From positions 193,686,028-193,750,027 of the forward strand of contig NC_090324.1 of assembly GCF_040869045.1 (NCBI RefSeq): DNA of 64,000 nt, given 5' to 3'. Every line of letters begins with the position of its first letter. Positions within the stretch are counted from its first letter, which is position 1. This document shows, piece after piece, positions 30,758-42,834 of this stretch. Both the position numbers and the translations under genes were made by a program. Under the pieces are notes generated by a model, which did no database searches, was not told the DNA's origin, and worked only from the letters and a program-made list of their open reading frames with translations. This DNA comes from Eurosta solidaginis (taxonomy: Eukaryota > Arthropoda > Insecta > Diptera > Tephritidae).

Positions 30758-32428
30758 TTGAGCTACTCAGAGCGCATATTTCGCGAGAACATGCGAAAAG
30801 ACGATAGCGGAAAATTTATTGTGAAAATACCATTTAAAAGCAACGTTGATCAGCTTGGAGACTCGTTCTATACAGCTGAGCGGCGATTTCTGTCATTAGA
30901 AAAACGACTTAGTAAAGACGTAGAAACAAAAACCGCATATATTTCGTTTATGGAAGAGTACATACAACTTGAACATATGGCTAAAGTAGAGATAGCAGAG
31001 ATGAACCAACTGAAATATTTTGCACCTCATCAACACGTACTACGTCCGAAGTCTACTAGCACAAAACTTCGTGTAGTTTTTGATTGCAGTTGTAAAACTA
31101 CTAGTGGGTTGTCTCTTAATAACGTAATGATGAAAGGGCCAGTTGTGCAAGACGATTTGCTATCTATTGTTCAACGTTTCCGCTGCTCCAGATTTGCTCT
31201 CACAGCCGACGTGACGAAAATGTATAGGCAGGCTTGGGTTACCAAAAAAGACTGCAATTATCAAGCGATTTTATGGAGAAACTCTACAGATCAAAAAATT
31301 GCAGCATACCGACTGCTGACCATAACGTACGGGACAAGCGCAGCGCCTTTTTTTTTAGCAAAACGGTGCTTAAAGCAGTTGGGTGAAGATGGTAAGCAAC
31401 AATATCCAGTGGGGTCGCAGAAAACACTTTCCAATTTTTATATGGATGATTTCATCAGCGGGGCTGATTCCACGCAGAGTTATTGCAAGTTTACCGCGAA
31501 GTTTCGTCTTTAACAAGTTCGGTGCATTTCATATTGCGAAAATGGCATTCGAAGAACACTGATTTTCTGAAATAGCTCGATGAAAATGAAAAGGTGAAAT
31601 GATGGTGAAATCATTAAAACGCTGGGCATTGTGTGTAACCAGAAACAGATTTTTTTCGTTATATCTGGCAAGAGCTACCGTCTACGAAGAATGTAACCAA
31701 AATAGTAGTATTAGTAGAGTTGTCCACGTTGTTTGATCCGCTAGGTGAATCCGGTCATAGTCAAGGCGAAAATTTTTATGCAGGACTTGTGGATAAAATA
31801 ATTGGCATGTGGAAGTCTCTGCCAATGCATTTGCATAGCCAGTAGATTGAGTTTAGAGACAGACTGAAAGCGATACGAGATGTAAAGGTGTCGCGCTATA
31901 TTTTTACTGTGAGAAAGCATATACGAATAGAGATGTACGGTTTTGCGGATGCATCCAATCGAGCTTACGGTTGTTGTATATACCTGCGATCAATCGACGA
32001 AAACAAAGAGGTAAATGTTCAATTGTGGAGCGCCAAATCTAGAGTTGCACCCCTCAAAACGAAATCGTTACCCCGACTGGAGCTGGCAGCTCACTTGCTA
32101 GCTACATTGTTGGTGAAGTCACAGCAGAATATTCAAATTAAACAAGATGCTATATATTTATGGAGTGATTCTGAAATTGTACTTGATTGGTTGAGGGCAC
32201 ATCCATCTACATGGACCACTTTCCTTGCTAAAAGGGTGGCCTTTATACAGGATGAGACGAAATCGGCAATCTGGAGGCATGTTCCTTTTCGTCAGAATCC
32301 AGCCGATATTATATCCAGAGGTACGTATGTTGACGAATTACTAAACTCTATTTGGTTTACAGGTCCTTCGTTCCTCATGAAACCATGTGACCAATGGAGA
32401 GACATTGTAGAGGTCCGTAAGAAGACGA
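30758..32428 (+). pseudogene. BEL-A pol, partial copy (reverse transcriptase and RNase H)
   Basis: 30,758-31,513 reads as BEL/Pao reverse transcriptase: KLRVVFDCSCKTTSGLSLN, DVTKMYRQAW, LTITYGTSAAPFFLAK and the catalytic FYMDDFISGADS. The frame breaks near 31,480. After a decayed connection region (about 31,520-31,885) RNase H resumes at 31,888-32,428 with [47 protein letters not shown] and NPADIISRG. At 32,428 it is cut after EVRKKTT and joined to a second copy of the module that starts at 25,283. The homologue at 43,489 continues into integrase. Confidence 0.8.
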
Positions 32429-32846
32429 CTGTTTGTAATGGACCTCGATTATGTATATGCGTGTATGGGGGTGGGAATATATATATATATATATATATTT
32501 ATTACGATGTCATGCAATTTTGGCGGGAAAATTTATTTTTGGCGGGATATATTTTCCTTACAAAATTTTAATTTTTCACTTTTATGGTATCTGAAGGGGC
32601 GTACCATTTTGAGGGGAATAGAAATTTGATTTTCTACTTACAGTTTTACTGTTTTGGGTACTTATGCTTTGTGTTGCGCTGGCTTGTTGATGGCGTCGAA
32701 GGACCACTGTTTACGCCCTGGTTACCTGACTCAACGCCTCAAATTTGAGCTACTCAGAGCGCATATTTCGCGAGAACATGCGAAAAGACGGTAGCGGAAA
32801 ATTTATTGTGAAAATACCATTTAAAAACAACGTTGATCAGCTTGGA
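32429..32846 (+). repeat. Second copy of the module plus the first bases of BEL-A pol
   Basis: Repeats 25,283-25,335 joined to 30,501-30,840 without the gypsy insertion: TTTGTAATGGACCTCG, TA repeat, GGCGGG boxes, 51-bp segment and the first codons of pol (to CAGCTTGGA). It ends abruptly at the truncated HINE-X copy 4. This is a partial tandem duplication. Confidence 0.75.
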
Positions 32847-33714
32847 GCGATATCTCGAAAAGGCGTCCACCTATAGAACTAAGGCCCACTCCCTTTTAAA
32901 ATACTCATTAAGACCTTTCATTTGATACCCATATCGTACAAACAAATTCTAGAGTCACCCCTGGTCACCTTTATGACGATATCTCGAAAAGGCGTCCACC
33001 TATAGAACTAAGGCCCACTCCCTTTTAAAATACTCATTAAGACCTTTCATTTGATACCCATATCGTACAAACAAATTCTAGAGTCACCCCTGGTCACCTT
33101 TATGACGATATCTCGAAAAGGCGTCCACCTATAGAACTAAGGCCCACTCCCTTTTAAAATACTCATTAACACCTTTCATTTGATACCCATATCGTACAGA
33201 CAAATTCCAGAGTCACCCCTGGGTCCACCTTTATGGCGATATCTCGAAAAGGCGTCCACCTATAGAACTTAGGCCCACTCCCTTTTAAAATACTCATTAA
33301 CACTTTTAGTTTGATACCCATATAGTACAAACAAATTCTGGGGTCACCCCTGGTCCACCTTTATGGCGATATCTCGAAAAAGCGTCCACCTATAGAACTA
33401 AGCCCACGCCCTTTTAAAATACTCATTAACACCCTTCATTTGATACCCATATCGTACAAATAAATTCTAGAGTCAACACGGGTCCACCTTTATGGCGATA
33501 TCCCTAAATGGCGTCCACCCATAGAACTATGGCCTACTCCCTCTTAAAATACTCTTTAATACCTTCCACTTGATACACATGTCATACAAACACATTCCAG
33601 GGTTACCCTAGGTTCATTTTCCTACATGGTGATTTAACCTTATGTTGTCTCCATAGCTCTCAGCTGAGTATGTAATGTTCGATTACACCCGAACTTAGCC
33701 TTCCTTACTTGTTG
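32847..33714 (+). mobile_element. HINE-X copy 4, 3' part only
   Basis: Starts inside an array unit (GCGATATCTCGAAAAGG), has about six units, then CAGCTGAGTA, a one-mismatch hairpin (GTTCGATTACACCCGAAC) and TTACTTGTT. The 5' half is missing. Its last 178 bp correspond to the inverted fragment at 51,479-51,656 and form the outer end of the left palindrome arm. Confidence 0.8.
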
Positions 33715-34106
33715 ATAATAAACTTACTCAGTTTGAATTAATATTTGGCAGAAAACCTACAATGCCACATGAATTGCAAAAAGAACAAATTGATCCGATC
33801 TATAATGTAGAAAATTACACAAAAGATCTTAAGTTAAGAATGCAAAAATCGCATAAAATGGCAAACAATTTGATTAATAAGCATAAAATTAGAAATAAAG
33901 ATTTATATGATAAAACGGCTAAGCTTTTAGAAATTAAAGTTAATGATAGAGTTTTAGTAGAAACAGAACCTAGAAATAAACATAAAAATATATATCAAGG
34001 TCCCTACATTGTAAAAAATATTGATGGATCTAATATAACGATTAGTGATAGAGGTAATCACAATGAAAAAATTTTATATAAAAACCGAGTACAAAAAATT
34101 TATTAA
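33715..34106 (+). pseudogene. Gypsy-B integrase C-terminus (left arm)
   Basis: Open fragment directly after the HINE-X tail: DNKLTQFELIFGRKPTMPHELQ, the conserved end of a gypsy integrase core, then a basic helical stretch (MQKSHKMANNLINKHKIRNK) and the chromodomain-like tail VNDRVLVE, IYQGPYIVKN. Catalytic motifs lie upstream and are gone. The inverted homologue at 51,478-51,209 plus 48,228-48,098 is interrupted by a complete HINE-X, so this copy serves as its empty site. Confidence 0.75.
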
Positions 34107-34766
34107 ATTGTTAAGTTCCGTACTTTCATCACTTATAAATTTAACTGAATAATCTTTAAGACATAAATCTATTTTAGGAATCCTCCAATGAAGGGTAAAG
34201 GAAACAATTTTTTAAAGTACCAAATAAATATAAATTTACTAACGCAGATCCTACAATAAGAATAGAAAGCAAAAAATCGGTTCACTTCAAACTATAATTC
34301 AAATATTCTCTCAATAATTCTATTTTTAAAAGTTGCATTGTTCTGAATGAACGAATCCCGGGTTAACACCGTTCATTCAAAACATTACAACAAATTAATA
34401 AAGCCCAAATAAAAATGTGGCAAGACTAATTACCTTGCCAAATTCTTCTTTTCTAAAGGCGGATGATGTAGTGCCATAGTAAATTGCATTAAATTAAATT
34501 GTAGCTGGCAACTCACTCTTTTGAAAAATGCAAGATGAAACTTTGCATTAGATGCACTTGGCATCACTGAAAGTGCTGGATTCAACCAATCGGGTTGTAC
34601 CGGTTACTGAGTTGACAGTTTGCCGGTTAGGGTTGAGTTTTAACTGAACCGGCAAATTGACCACACGCGTTAGACTTACAAATTAAAAACTAAAACTTAA
34701 GTGCCTAGTGTAACATAAATTTAAAAAGTTTAAATAAAATACTATTTATATATACTAAAAAATAAA
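34107..34766 (+). other. Gypsy-B 3' flank and LTR-like segment
   Basis: 34,107-34,260 matches the reverse complement of about 47,950-48,097. The next 505 bp or so (34,261-34,765), which contain AATAAA signals and end AAATAAATAAG, are absent from the right arm, where the flanks are joined directly. Position after integrase makes this a candidate LTR remnant, but no second copy is in the window. Confidence 0.5.
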
Positions 34767-35650
34767 TAAGTTTTTATTAGATAAAAAAGGACTATAGAGA
34801 AGGACAGAAAAATAAAAGGAAGTGCGTGCGCGTTTTGTGCAGTTCATGTGCATGCAGAACGTTTTTGGAAGATCCATAAAATGGATCTTCCATAGTACCC
34901 TAACTGTTTTATTGATGTTTGCTGGGAAATATTCACTTCCGACCATATGATTCGCGAAGTATACTCTGGTATAATGTTTGGATTCCGTGTTTTTTGTTGT
35001 AATCTCTAATGTGTTCACTGAATCTCATTCTTATTTGCCGTCCTGTTTGTCCTATGTAACTATGTTGGCATCCGCAGGTAAGCTTTTATATGCCGTGGGT
35101 GCTAAACGGTTCCTCTGAGTTAGTGTTAGTTCTTAGTTTTCGCCCTAGATTATTCGATGCTTTAAACGCAGTGTTAATGTTGTATTTTTTAAAGAAGTTT
35201 GCAAATTTATATGTTGCTTTTCCAGTATATGTCATAGTAGTCCAGGTGTTATTATTTTCCTTTTCATTACTTCTTTTTAGTTCTCCATGCGTCCTGCCGA
35301 GCAATATACTAGTGCATTTTTTATATCCGTTGTTTGCAGCAATGTTATATATTATTTCAAGCTGTCTCTTATATGCTTCTTGTGTAAGAGGTGTTCTTTC
35401 AAGTCTATGTACCAAATGCCTTAATGCTGAATTTTGAGTGATTTGAGGTATTATGTATTATTGTGTCGGTGGCCGTTGGCTTTCTATGTATGTCGTACTT
35501 AAATCTATTGGATACTTTATCAATATTTATCGTGGGGTCTAGATAGTTGATTCCTCCGTCTTTTTCAGTTTCCATTGTGAATTTTATATTCCCGTGCTGC
35601 TTGTTGAGGTACTCCAGTACAAACTCTTCGTTACTAGTAGTTAAAACGCT
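34767..35650 (-). pseudogene. Penelope-like element, 3' half (left arm)
   Basis: Inverted homologue of 47,065-47,940. Minus-strand reading begins at the BEL-A LTR with VLTTSNEEFVLEYLNKQHGN, passes IYRKPTATDTIIHN-like sequence and the open block 35,415-35,086 (HRLERTPLTQEAYKRQLEIIY, ASNNLGRKLRTNTNSEEPF), stops at THGI*, and then a GIY-YIG-type endonuclease region (YIGQTGRQ...R..EHI) is readable to about 34,990. The right arm has GTATAC where this arm has ATATAA, so the stop arose after duplication. Confidence 0.75.
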
Positions 35651-36014
35651 TATCAGGCAGTGATAGTTTTCACAACCCAGAAATTATGAAACAATCTCAC
35701 TTCGTTTTGCAATTAAAAAAAAACACAAATTTTTGCTTTATACAAATGCGTTTAATCTTAATTGAAGGCTAAGTCACAACTCACTCGCTGCACTCAATTG
35801 CAGTCTCATATAATCATTTTTCTTCAATTCAGCATAACAGTTAGAACTTTTAGTTCAGTTAATTTTAATGATATGAGAAATGTACATATGTACTGCAAAC
35901 GAATATGTTTAAAGAGGGAAGGCAAAATGTTACAGTGGGATATACATTATTATTTTCAAAGAACTATAAATTAATACTAATTAATATATGTAAATAGGTT
36001 TTCAGTACTCAACA
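35651..36014 (-). repeat. BEL-A 3' LTR, inverted copy (left arm)
   Basis: Reverse complement runs from TGTTGAGTACTG (36,014) to CTGATA (35,651), matching 46,698-47,064. ACGCT next to it (35,646-35,650) is the complement of the AGCGT target duplication. Confidence 0.85.
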
Positions 36015-38847
36015 TGCCGGCGCCCTTGATATGTATGCCGACAGATCAACTTCATTCTGGTTGGGTTTTGGTGCTACCTTTTGAACTGCACGGCGAATGC
36101 ACCCATTCTTAGTTTTAATGTCGACCACGCGCACACATCCAGCAGAACCTTTTATTGCTCTCGTTACTCGCCCAATTAGCCATGATTTAGGAGGGGCGTT
36201 GACTTCAGATACCAAACCTAGGTCGCCTTCAACTACATTGTCTTTCTTCTGCGTCCATTTTGTTTTCCGCTGTAATTAATGCAAGAACTCGGTTGACCAA
36301 TGTCTCCAAAAGTGTTGCTTTATTGCCGTTAGTCGCATCCTGGGATTCAAATTAGAAATATTTTTATCTTCAATCACTGGGTCAGAAATACCTACAAGAA
36401 GACCACCTGTTAAAAAATGGCCTGGTGTGACAGCAGTTTCATCACTGAGCTCAGAAGACATTGCGGTCAACGGTCGCGAATTAAGTGTCGCTTCGACTTC
36501 TGCAACCACAGTTCTGAGCTCCTCAATATGCTTCACCAAGCACTCGGACAATATGGTATTTAGCGGACTTAACCGCCGCCTCCCACAGGCCACCAAAATG
36601 TGGGGAGCGAGGCGGTATATGACAAAAATCAATATTGTTTTCACCACAGAACTTAGAAATTATACCATGTTGTTGTTGTTCGTAAAATGTTTCCTTAAAT
36701 TCTTTAAGCTCACGTCTGGTCCCAACGAAATTTGTGTCGTTTTCGCAAAGCAGTTTTTCCCATATACCCCGCCGTGCAACAAATCTCTTGAGTGCTGCAA
36801 TAAATGCCTTTGCCGACAGGTCTGATACCACTTCCATATGGGCGGCCTTAGTTGCAAAACATATAAAAACGGCGACATAACTTTTAGTAGTGCGTATTCC
36901 TCTTTGTTTATAAGCCGTCATAAATGGACCGCAAAAGTCGACGCTTGCGGTCGTAAATGGCCTGGCCATATTTACCCTATCAGCTGGCAAGTTGCCCATA
37001 ATCTGCTGGTGAAGCCTTGGTCGACAAGGAAATCAATGTAAGCATCTAGTTGTCACAGATCGTACCACTTTACGCCCATGAACGATCCAAAACCGTTGAC
37101 GCATCATCGCAATCAAAGCTTGCGTGCCTACATGCATATGTTTCTCGTGCACAACTTGTACATAATTTCGAACAAAACTTCTCTCGGAAGGAAGTAAAAT
37201 TGGGTGTTTTTCATTGTACGGCATCTTTGCATTCTCCAAGCGGCCGCCTACACGCAAAATATCAACTCCATAGAAACTATCGATGAAAACACTCAAGTTA
37301 TTCACTTTTCTCGAAGACTGCATCACGCCGTCACGTTCTAAAGCATGATACTCATTTTTGAAGTAATGTTGTTGTATACAATATACAATGCGAATGAAAG
37401 ACTCGTCCATCATTTTTGCTGTTAGATGTGGTAGTTGCCCATAGCGGCCTTTCACTCGCTGCAAAATGCAAAGAAAACGCGCAACTAGTCTTTGTGTTTG
37501 CACAAAGTCACTTCTACTTTCAAGCCACTCAATAAATGCATTTTTCTTTGCTTCCGCCGTTAGTGCCGTCGTCTTCTTACGGATCTCTACAATGTCTCTC
37601 CATTGGTAACATGGTTTCATGAGGAACGATGGACCTGTAAACCAAATAGAGTTTAGTAATTCATCAACATACGCACCTCTGGATATAATGTCGGCTGGAT
37701 TCTGACGAGAAGGAACATGCCTCCAGATTGCCGATTTGGTCTCATCCTGTATAAAGGCCACCCTGTTAGCAACGAAAGTGGTCCATGTAGATGGATGTGC
37801 CCTCAACCAATCAGGTACAATTTCAGAATCGCTCCATAAATATATAGCATCTTGTGTAATCTGAATATTCTGTTGTGACTTCACCAACAATGTAGCTAGC
37901 AAGTGAGGTGCCAGCTCCAGTCGGGGTAACGATTTCGTTTTGAGGGGTGCAACTCTAGATGTGGCGCTCCACAATTGAACATTTACCTCTTTGTTTTGGT
38001 CGATTGATCGCATGTATATACAACAACCGTAAGCTCGATCGGATGCATCCGCAAAACCGCACATCTCTATTCGTATATGCTTTCTCACAGTAAAAAATAT
38101 AGCGCGACACCTTTACTTCTCGTATCGCTTTCAGTCTGTCTCTAAACTCAATCTACTGGCTATGCAAATGCATTGGCAGAGACTCCCCCATGCCAATTTT
38201 TTTTATCCACAAGTCCTGCATAAAAATTTTCTCCTTGACTATGACCGGATTCACCTAGCGGATCAAACAACGTGGACAACTCTGCTAATACTACTCTTTT
38301 GGTTACATTCTTCGTAGACAGTAGCTCTTGCCAGATATAACGAAAAAAAAGTCTGTTTCTGGTTCCCACACAATGCCCATCGTTTTAATGATTTCAACAT
38401 CATTTCACCTTTTCATTTTCTTCGAGCTGGTTCAGAAAATCAGTGTTGTTCGAATGTCATTTTCGCAATATGAAATGCACCGAACTTGTTAAAGACGAAA
38501 CTTCGCGGTAAACTTGCAATAACACGGCCGTGGAATCAGCCCCGCTGATGAAATCATCCATATAAAAATTGGAAAGTGTTTTCTGCGACCCCACTAGATA
38601 TTGTTGCTCACCATCTTCACCCAACTGATTTAAGCACCCTTTTGCTAAAAAAAGGCGATATGGTTGTCCCGTACGTTATGGTCAGCAGTCGGTATGCTGA
38701 AATTTTTTGATCTGTAGAGTATCTCCATAAAATCCTTTGATAATTGCAGTCTTCTTTGGTGACCCAAGCCTGCCTATACATTTTCGTCACGTCGGCTGTG
38801 AGAGCAAATCTGGAGCAGCGGAAACGTAGAACAATAGGTAGCAAATC
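36009..38847 (-). pseudogene. BEL-A pol, inverted copy (reverse transcriptase, RNase H, integrase)
   Basis: Minus strand, from the LINE-B insertion leftward: reverse transcriptase from FRCSRFALTADVTKMYRQAW (38,840) through the YMDD region in a broken frame; decayed connection; RNase H and integrase zinc domain in a long open block 38,088-37,033 ([75 protein letters not shown]); integrase core 36,999-36,523 with VDFCGPF, CENDTNFVG and GGLWEAAVKSAK (all three acidic residues); then after a frameshift the C-terminal part (36,647-36,276) and, after a stop, 36,215-36,009 (SWLIGRVTRAIKG, VRVVDIKTKNG). The frameshift after LGEAY and the TAA after STEFLH are the same as in the right arm. Confidence 0.85.
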
Positions 38848-39069
38848 AAAGAAACGTTCGAACTGTGCGGTCGTGTTCTTTAATTGCTCCGCCTTTCTGC
38901 ATTATATTTAATGTGCATTATTTATATTATGTTTGTGTTTCGCTGCAGTGGATAATAATCAATTCGAGATTGTGACTCTAACACCAAAAACTTGGTTTGA
39001 ACTGTTCAAATTGTGTATCAGGAAATAATAAATACATTTCAATTTATTCCTGTTTTGATTTAATTTAAA
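38848..39069 (+). other. LINE-B 5' end and untranslated region
   Basis: Interrupts BEL-A reverse transcriptase between GGTAGCAAATC and ATCGTCTTGC. AAATC occurs on both sides (38,843-38,847 and 42,438-42,442), a possible short target duplication overlapping the LINE tail. No ORF before 39,070. Confidence 0.6.
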
Positions 39070-39948
39070 ATGACTTGTTGTTGTGGGCAGAGAGTGGATC
39101 GCCAAAAGCCAAAAGTTGAGTGCTCCAAATGCAACGAGTTCTTTCACCTTCATTGTGTTGGTATTCAGCAGACAGATCTTGACTATCTGTTGAGCACAAA
39201 TACCCCGTTTTTCTGCAATGAGTGTAAAGCCTTGCGCCGTAAATCCCTTCATTCCCATCTTGCTGCTACAGACGTAGGTGCTAACCAGCAAGGCAAAAGT
39301 AAACAAATATTTACTGAGCAATCGCTTATTTTGGCGCTAGAAGAACTTGCCGAAATTAAACTACTTAACGCCGAACTATTGTCAGCTGTTAATGCTTTGC
39401 AAGACAACAATAGATGTTTGAGAGAAGATGTTGACACTCTTCAAGCTGAGATGCGCGATTTACGCTCAAAGCTTGATGAGAGGTGTAGTGTTGTTGGTAG
39501 CTACCAAACTCAAATGCAGAATATGAATAACAAAGCAGATAAACAATCAATATCACTGCCTACTGCTACTGTTGATGATATTAGCAATGCAAACGGGGCT
39601 GATAATGATGTGTATATATCTGCTGATACTGCTTCTGCCGCTCCGACTCAAATGACGCCGTCCTCTCATGATGCTGCTTCTACCACTAGCGCAGTTAATG
39701 CGACGCCAATGCTTGCTAATAAAACTGCAGCTACTGCTAACTCCAGTGAATGGCACACTGTGTGTAACAAAAAAAGGACTAAGCAAAAAAATAAAAATAA
39801 TGCTGAAATCGCTTCTAATGCTGTCACCGAAAATGCAGCTATCCCGATCCCTATCGATCAGATGAATCAAACCAAAGCCGATGGCGCTTTTAATAACAAT
39901 GGAAAAACTTCAAACAAAAATAATTCTCGTAAATTAGCTCAACCTTAA
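39070..39948 (+). CDS. LINE-B ORF1, PHD-finger protein
   Basis: Intact 292-codon frame. Residues 3-57 form a PHD-type zinc finger: CCCG, CSKC, FHLHC and FFCNEC in C4-H-C3 order. Residues about 75-145 are rich in Leu and Glu with heptad character (EELAEIKLLNAELLSAVNAL), a probable coiled coil for trimer or dimer formation. The C-terminal third is Ala/Thr/Asn-rich with a basic patch (CNKKRTKQKNKN). In jockey-like LINEs this protein binds the element RNA. It matches LINE-A ORF1 in plan, not closely in sequence. The natural ORF1 probably continued into the 39,950-40,298 region, since related proteins contain that domain. Confidence 0.75.
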   Translation: MTCCCGQRVDRQKPKVECSKCNEFFHLHCVGIQQTDLDYLLSTNTPFFCNECKALRRKSLHSHLAATDVGANQQGKSKQIFTEQSLILALEELAEIKLLNAELLSAVNALQDNNRCLREDVDTLQAEMRDLRSKLDERCSVVGSYQTQMQNMNNKADKQSISLPTATVDDISNANGADNDVYISADTASAAPTQMTPSSHDAASTTSAVNATPMLANKTAATANSSEWHTVCNKKRTKQKNKNNAEIASNAVTENAAIPIPIDQMNQTKADGAFNNNGKTSNKNNSRKLAQP

Positions 39949-40298
39949 TTATTGGTTCGAGCAACAACACGGAATTACGCGCTGTTTCAAAAACGAAGTG
40001 GTTGCACCTATAGCCGTTTTCGACTTCTGTGACGGCTGATCAGCTGAAAAAGTATATTGCTGAACATACAGGTTTAGAGGAAGCTTACATAGTTTGCAGT
40101 AGCCTTATTAAAAAAGATGTTGATCCCAGATCTCTGAGACATCTTAATTTCAAGATTGGCGTTGATGCCAATTCGTATCCGAAGATGCTATTGCCCGAGC
40201 TATGGCCAAAAAATATAGTTGTACGACCGTTTAAGTTTACATCAAAAAACGCCGTTCCCCAACCGAGGTCCGACGGCAATCGGTTGGATCAGATATAA
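39949..40298 (+). pseudogene. LINE-B ORF1 C-terminal domain, out of frame
   Basis: After the stop at 39,948 an adjacent frame reads KTKWLHL, a stop, then SVTADQLKKYIAEHTGLEEAYIVCSSLIKKDVDP, FKIGVDANSYPKMLLPELWP and VVRPFKF, the conserved C-terminal block of ORF1 in this LINE group. It ends at 40,298. Confidence 0.65.
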
Positions 40299-40489
40299 AC
40301 AGAAATCATTTTAGCATTTATATGCAAAACATGGCTGGAATTAGAACAAAATCTCAGCTTTTGCGGTTATTTAGTTCACATCAAGAGTATGATGTTTTCG
40401 TCATCATAGAGACGTGGTTGAACAAAAACTTTTTCAACGAAGAATATTTTGACTCCAACTTATACAATGTGTATCGGAAAGATAGAAAC
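40299..40489 (+). pseudogene. LINE-B ORF2 start (endonuclease N-terminus), truncated
   Basis: FSIYMQNMAGIRTKSQLLRLF and YDVFVIIETWLNKNF are the first two blocks of an apurinic-type LINE endonuclease; the Asn of QNMAG and the Glu of ETWL are the expected catalytic residues. The frame is cut at about 40,490 by the HINE-X array. Confidence 0.75.
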
Positions 40490-42083
40490 TCCATTAACAC
40501 CTTTCATTTGATACCCATATCGTACAAACAAATTCTAGAGTCACCCCTGGTCCACCTTTATGGCGATATCTCGAAAAGGCGTCCACCTATAGAACTAAGG
40601 CCCACGCCCTTTTAAAATACTCATTAATACCTTTCATTTGATACCCATATTATACAAACGCATTCTAGAGTCACCCCTGGTCCACTTTTATAACGATATT
40701 CCGAAAAGGCGTCCACCTATAGAACTAAGGCCCACTCCCTTTTAAAACACTTATTAACACCTTTCGTTTGATACCCATATTGTACAAACGCATTCTAGAG
40801 TCAACCCTGGTCCACTTTTATAACGATATTCCGAAAAGGCGTCCACCTATAGAACAAAGGCCCACTCCGTTTTAAAACACTTATTAACACCTTACGTTTG
40901 ATACCCATGTTGTTCAAACGCATTCTAAAGTCAACCCTGGTCCACTTTTATAACGATATTCCGAAAAGGCGTCAACCTATAGAACTAAGGCCCACTCCCT
41001 TTTAAAACACTTATTAACACCTTTCGTTTGATACCCATATTGTACAAACGCATTCTAGAGTCAACCCTGGTCCGCTTTTATAACGATATACCGAAAAGGC
41101 GTCCACCTATAGAACTAAGGCCCACTCCGTTTTAAAACACTTATTAACACCTTTCGTTTGATACCCATATTGTAAAAACGCATTCCAAAGTCACCCCTGG
41201 TCCACTTTTATAACGATATTCCGAAAAGGCGTCCACCTATAGAACTAAGGCACACTCCCTTTCAAAATACTCATTAACACCTTTCATTTGATACCCATAT
41301 ATTACAAACAAATTCTAGAGTCACCCCTGGTCCACCTTTATGGCGATATCTCGAAAAGGCGTCCACATATAGAACTAAGGCCCACGCCCTCTTAAAATAC
41401 TCATTAACACCTTTCATTTGATACTCATATCGTACAAACAAATTCTAGAGTCACCCCTGATCCATCTTTATGGCGATATCTCGAAACGGCGTCCATATAT
41501 AGAACTTAGGCCCACGCCCTTTTAAAATACTCATTAATATCTTTCATTTGATACCCATATCGTACAAAATAAATTCTAGAGTCACCCCTGGTCCACCTTT
41601 ATGGCGATATCTCGAAACGGCGTCCATCTATAGAACTTAGGCCCACGCCCTTTTAAAATACTCATTAATACCTTTCATTTGATACCCATATCGTACAAAA
41701 TAAATTCTAGAGTCACCCCTGGTCCACCTTTATGGCGATATCTTGAAAAGGCGTCCACCTATAGAACTTAGGCCCACTCCCTTTTAAAATTATCATTAAC
41801 ACATTTCATTTGATACCCATATCGTACAAACAAATTCTAGAGTCAGGCCTGGTCCACCTTTATGGCGATATCCCTAAATGGCGTCCATCTATAGAACTAT
41901 GGTCCACTTCCTCTTAAAATACTCTTTAATACCTTCCATTTGATACACATGTCATACAAACGCATTCCAGGGTTACCCTAGGTTCTTTTTACAATATGGT
42001 GATTTTCCGTTACTTTGTCTCCACAGCTCTCAACTGAGTATGTAATGTTCGGTTACACCCGAACTTAACCTTCCTTACTTGTT
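40490..42083 (+). mobile_element. HINE-X copy 5, 5'-truncated, inside LINE-B
   Basis: Starts within an array unit (CATTAACACCTTTC), carries about 11 units including a subtype with TAACGATATTCCGAAAAGG, and ends with CTCAACTGAGTA, hairpin and TTACTTGTT. The 5' part of HINE-X and the middle of LINE-B ORF2 are both missing, so a deletion has removed the region around the left junction. Confidence 0.8.
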
Positions 42084-42437
42084 TTTGATTTGTTTCGGGG
42101 TGTTGTTGATTGTCCCGTGCTCCTTGAAAGGATTATAACAAACATTCCAGCTAGAGCTCTGCGTAGCTCCGAGTTCTTCCATGTTGTATTTCTAAAGCTC
42201 TTTATGTGAAAAATGCTCCAATTACTAGAGCTTTAATTGAGTTCAACAGAATTGCTAGATTTATCGAGATAGATTTTTCAGGTTCGAAAGATCGCTTTTT
42301 AAATTCTTTAACTACTCTTTATAAATAAAGTATTTGAAATGTAGTATTATTATACTATATTTCATATATATATATATATGTCTAAATAGCCTATAAGATT
42401 TGTATGCTGATTGGCTTAAATAAATAAATAAATAAAT
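42084..42437 (+). pseudogene. LINE-B ORF2 C-terminus and 3' end
   Basis: Broken frames (CSLKGLI.NIPARALRSSEFFHV...NRIARFIEIDFS) match the end of a jockey-like ORF2. The element ends in an AAATA-type tail at 42,417-42,440, next to BEL-A sequence. Confidence 0.6.
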
Positions 42438-42440
42438 AAA

Positions 42441-42834
42441 ATCGTCTTGCACAACTGGCCCTTTCATCATTACGTTATTAAGAAACAACCCACTAGTAGT
42501 TTTACAACTGCAATCAAAAACTACACGAAGTTTTGTGCTAGTAGACTCCGGACGTAGTATGTGTTGATGAGGTGCAAAATATTTCATTTGGTTCATCTCT
42601 GCTATCTCTACTTTAGCTATATGTTCAAGTTGGATGTACTCTTCCATAAACGCAATCTATGCGGTTTTGTTTCTACGTCTTTACTAAGTCGTTTTTGTAA
42701 TGACAGAAATCGCCGCTCAGCTGTATAGAACGAGTCTCCAAGCTGATCAACGTTGTTTTTAAATGGTATTTTCACAATAAATTTTCCGCTATCGTCTTTT
42801 CGCATGTTCTCGTGAAATATGCGCTCTGAGTAGC
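42441..42834 (-). pseudogene. BEL-A pol N-terminal part, inverted (left arm)
   Basis: Minus-strand continuation of the BEL-A copy split by LINE-B. From 42,830: SERIFHENMRKDDSGKFIVKIPFKNNVDQLGDSF, RRFLSLQKRLSKDVETK, a frame break near 42,650, EEYIQLEHIAKVEIAEMNQ, KLRVVFDCSCKTTSGLFLNNVMMKGPVVQDD at 42,441. It matches 43,510-43,890 in opposite orientation. Confidence 0.85.

Noticed and set aside
18379..30770. 51-bp repeats as target duplications of an insertion between gag and pol
   Set aside because: Far too long for a retroelement duplication, and present at five sites.
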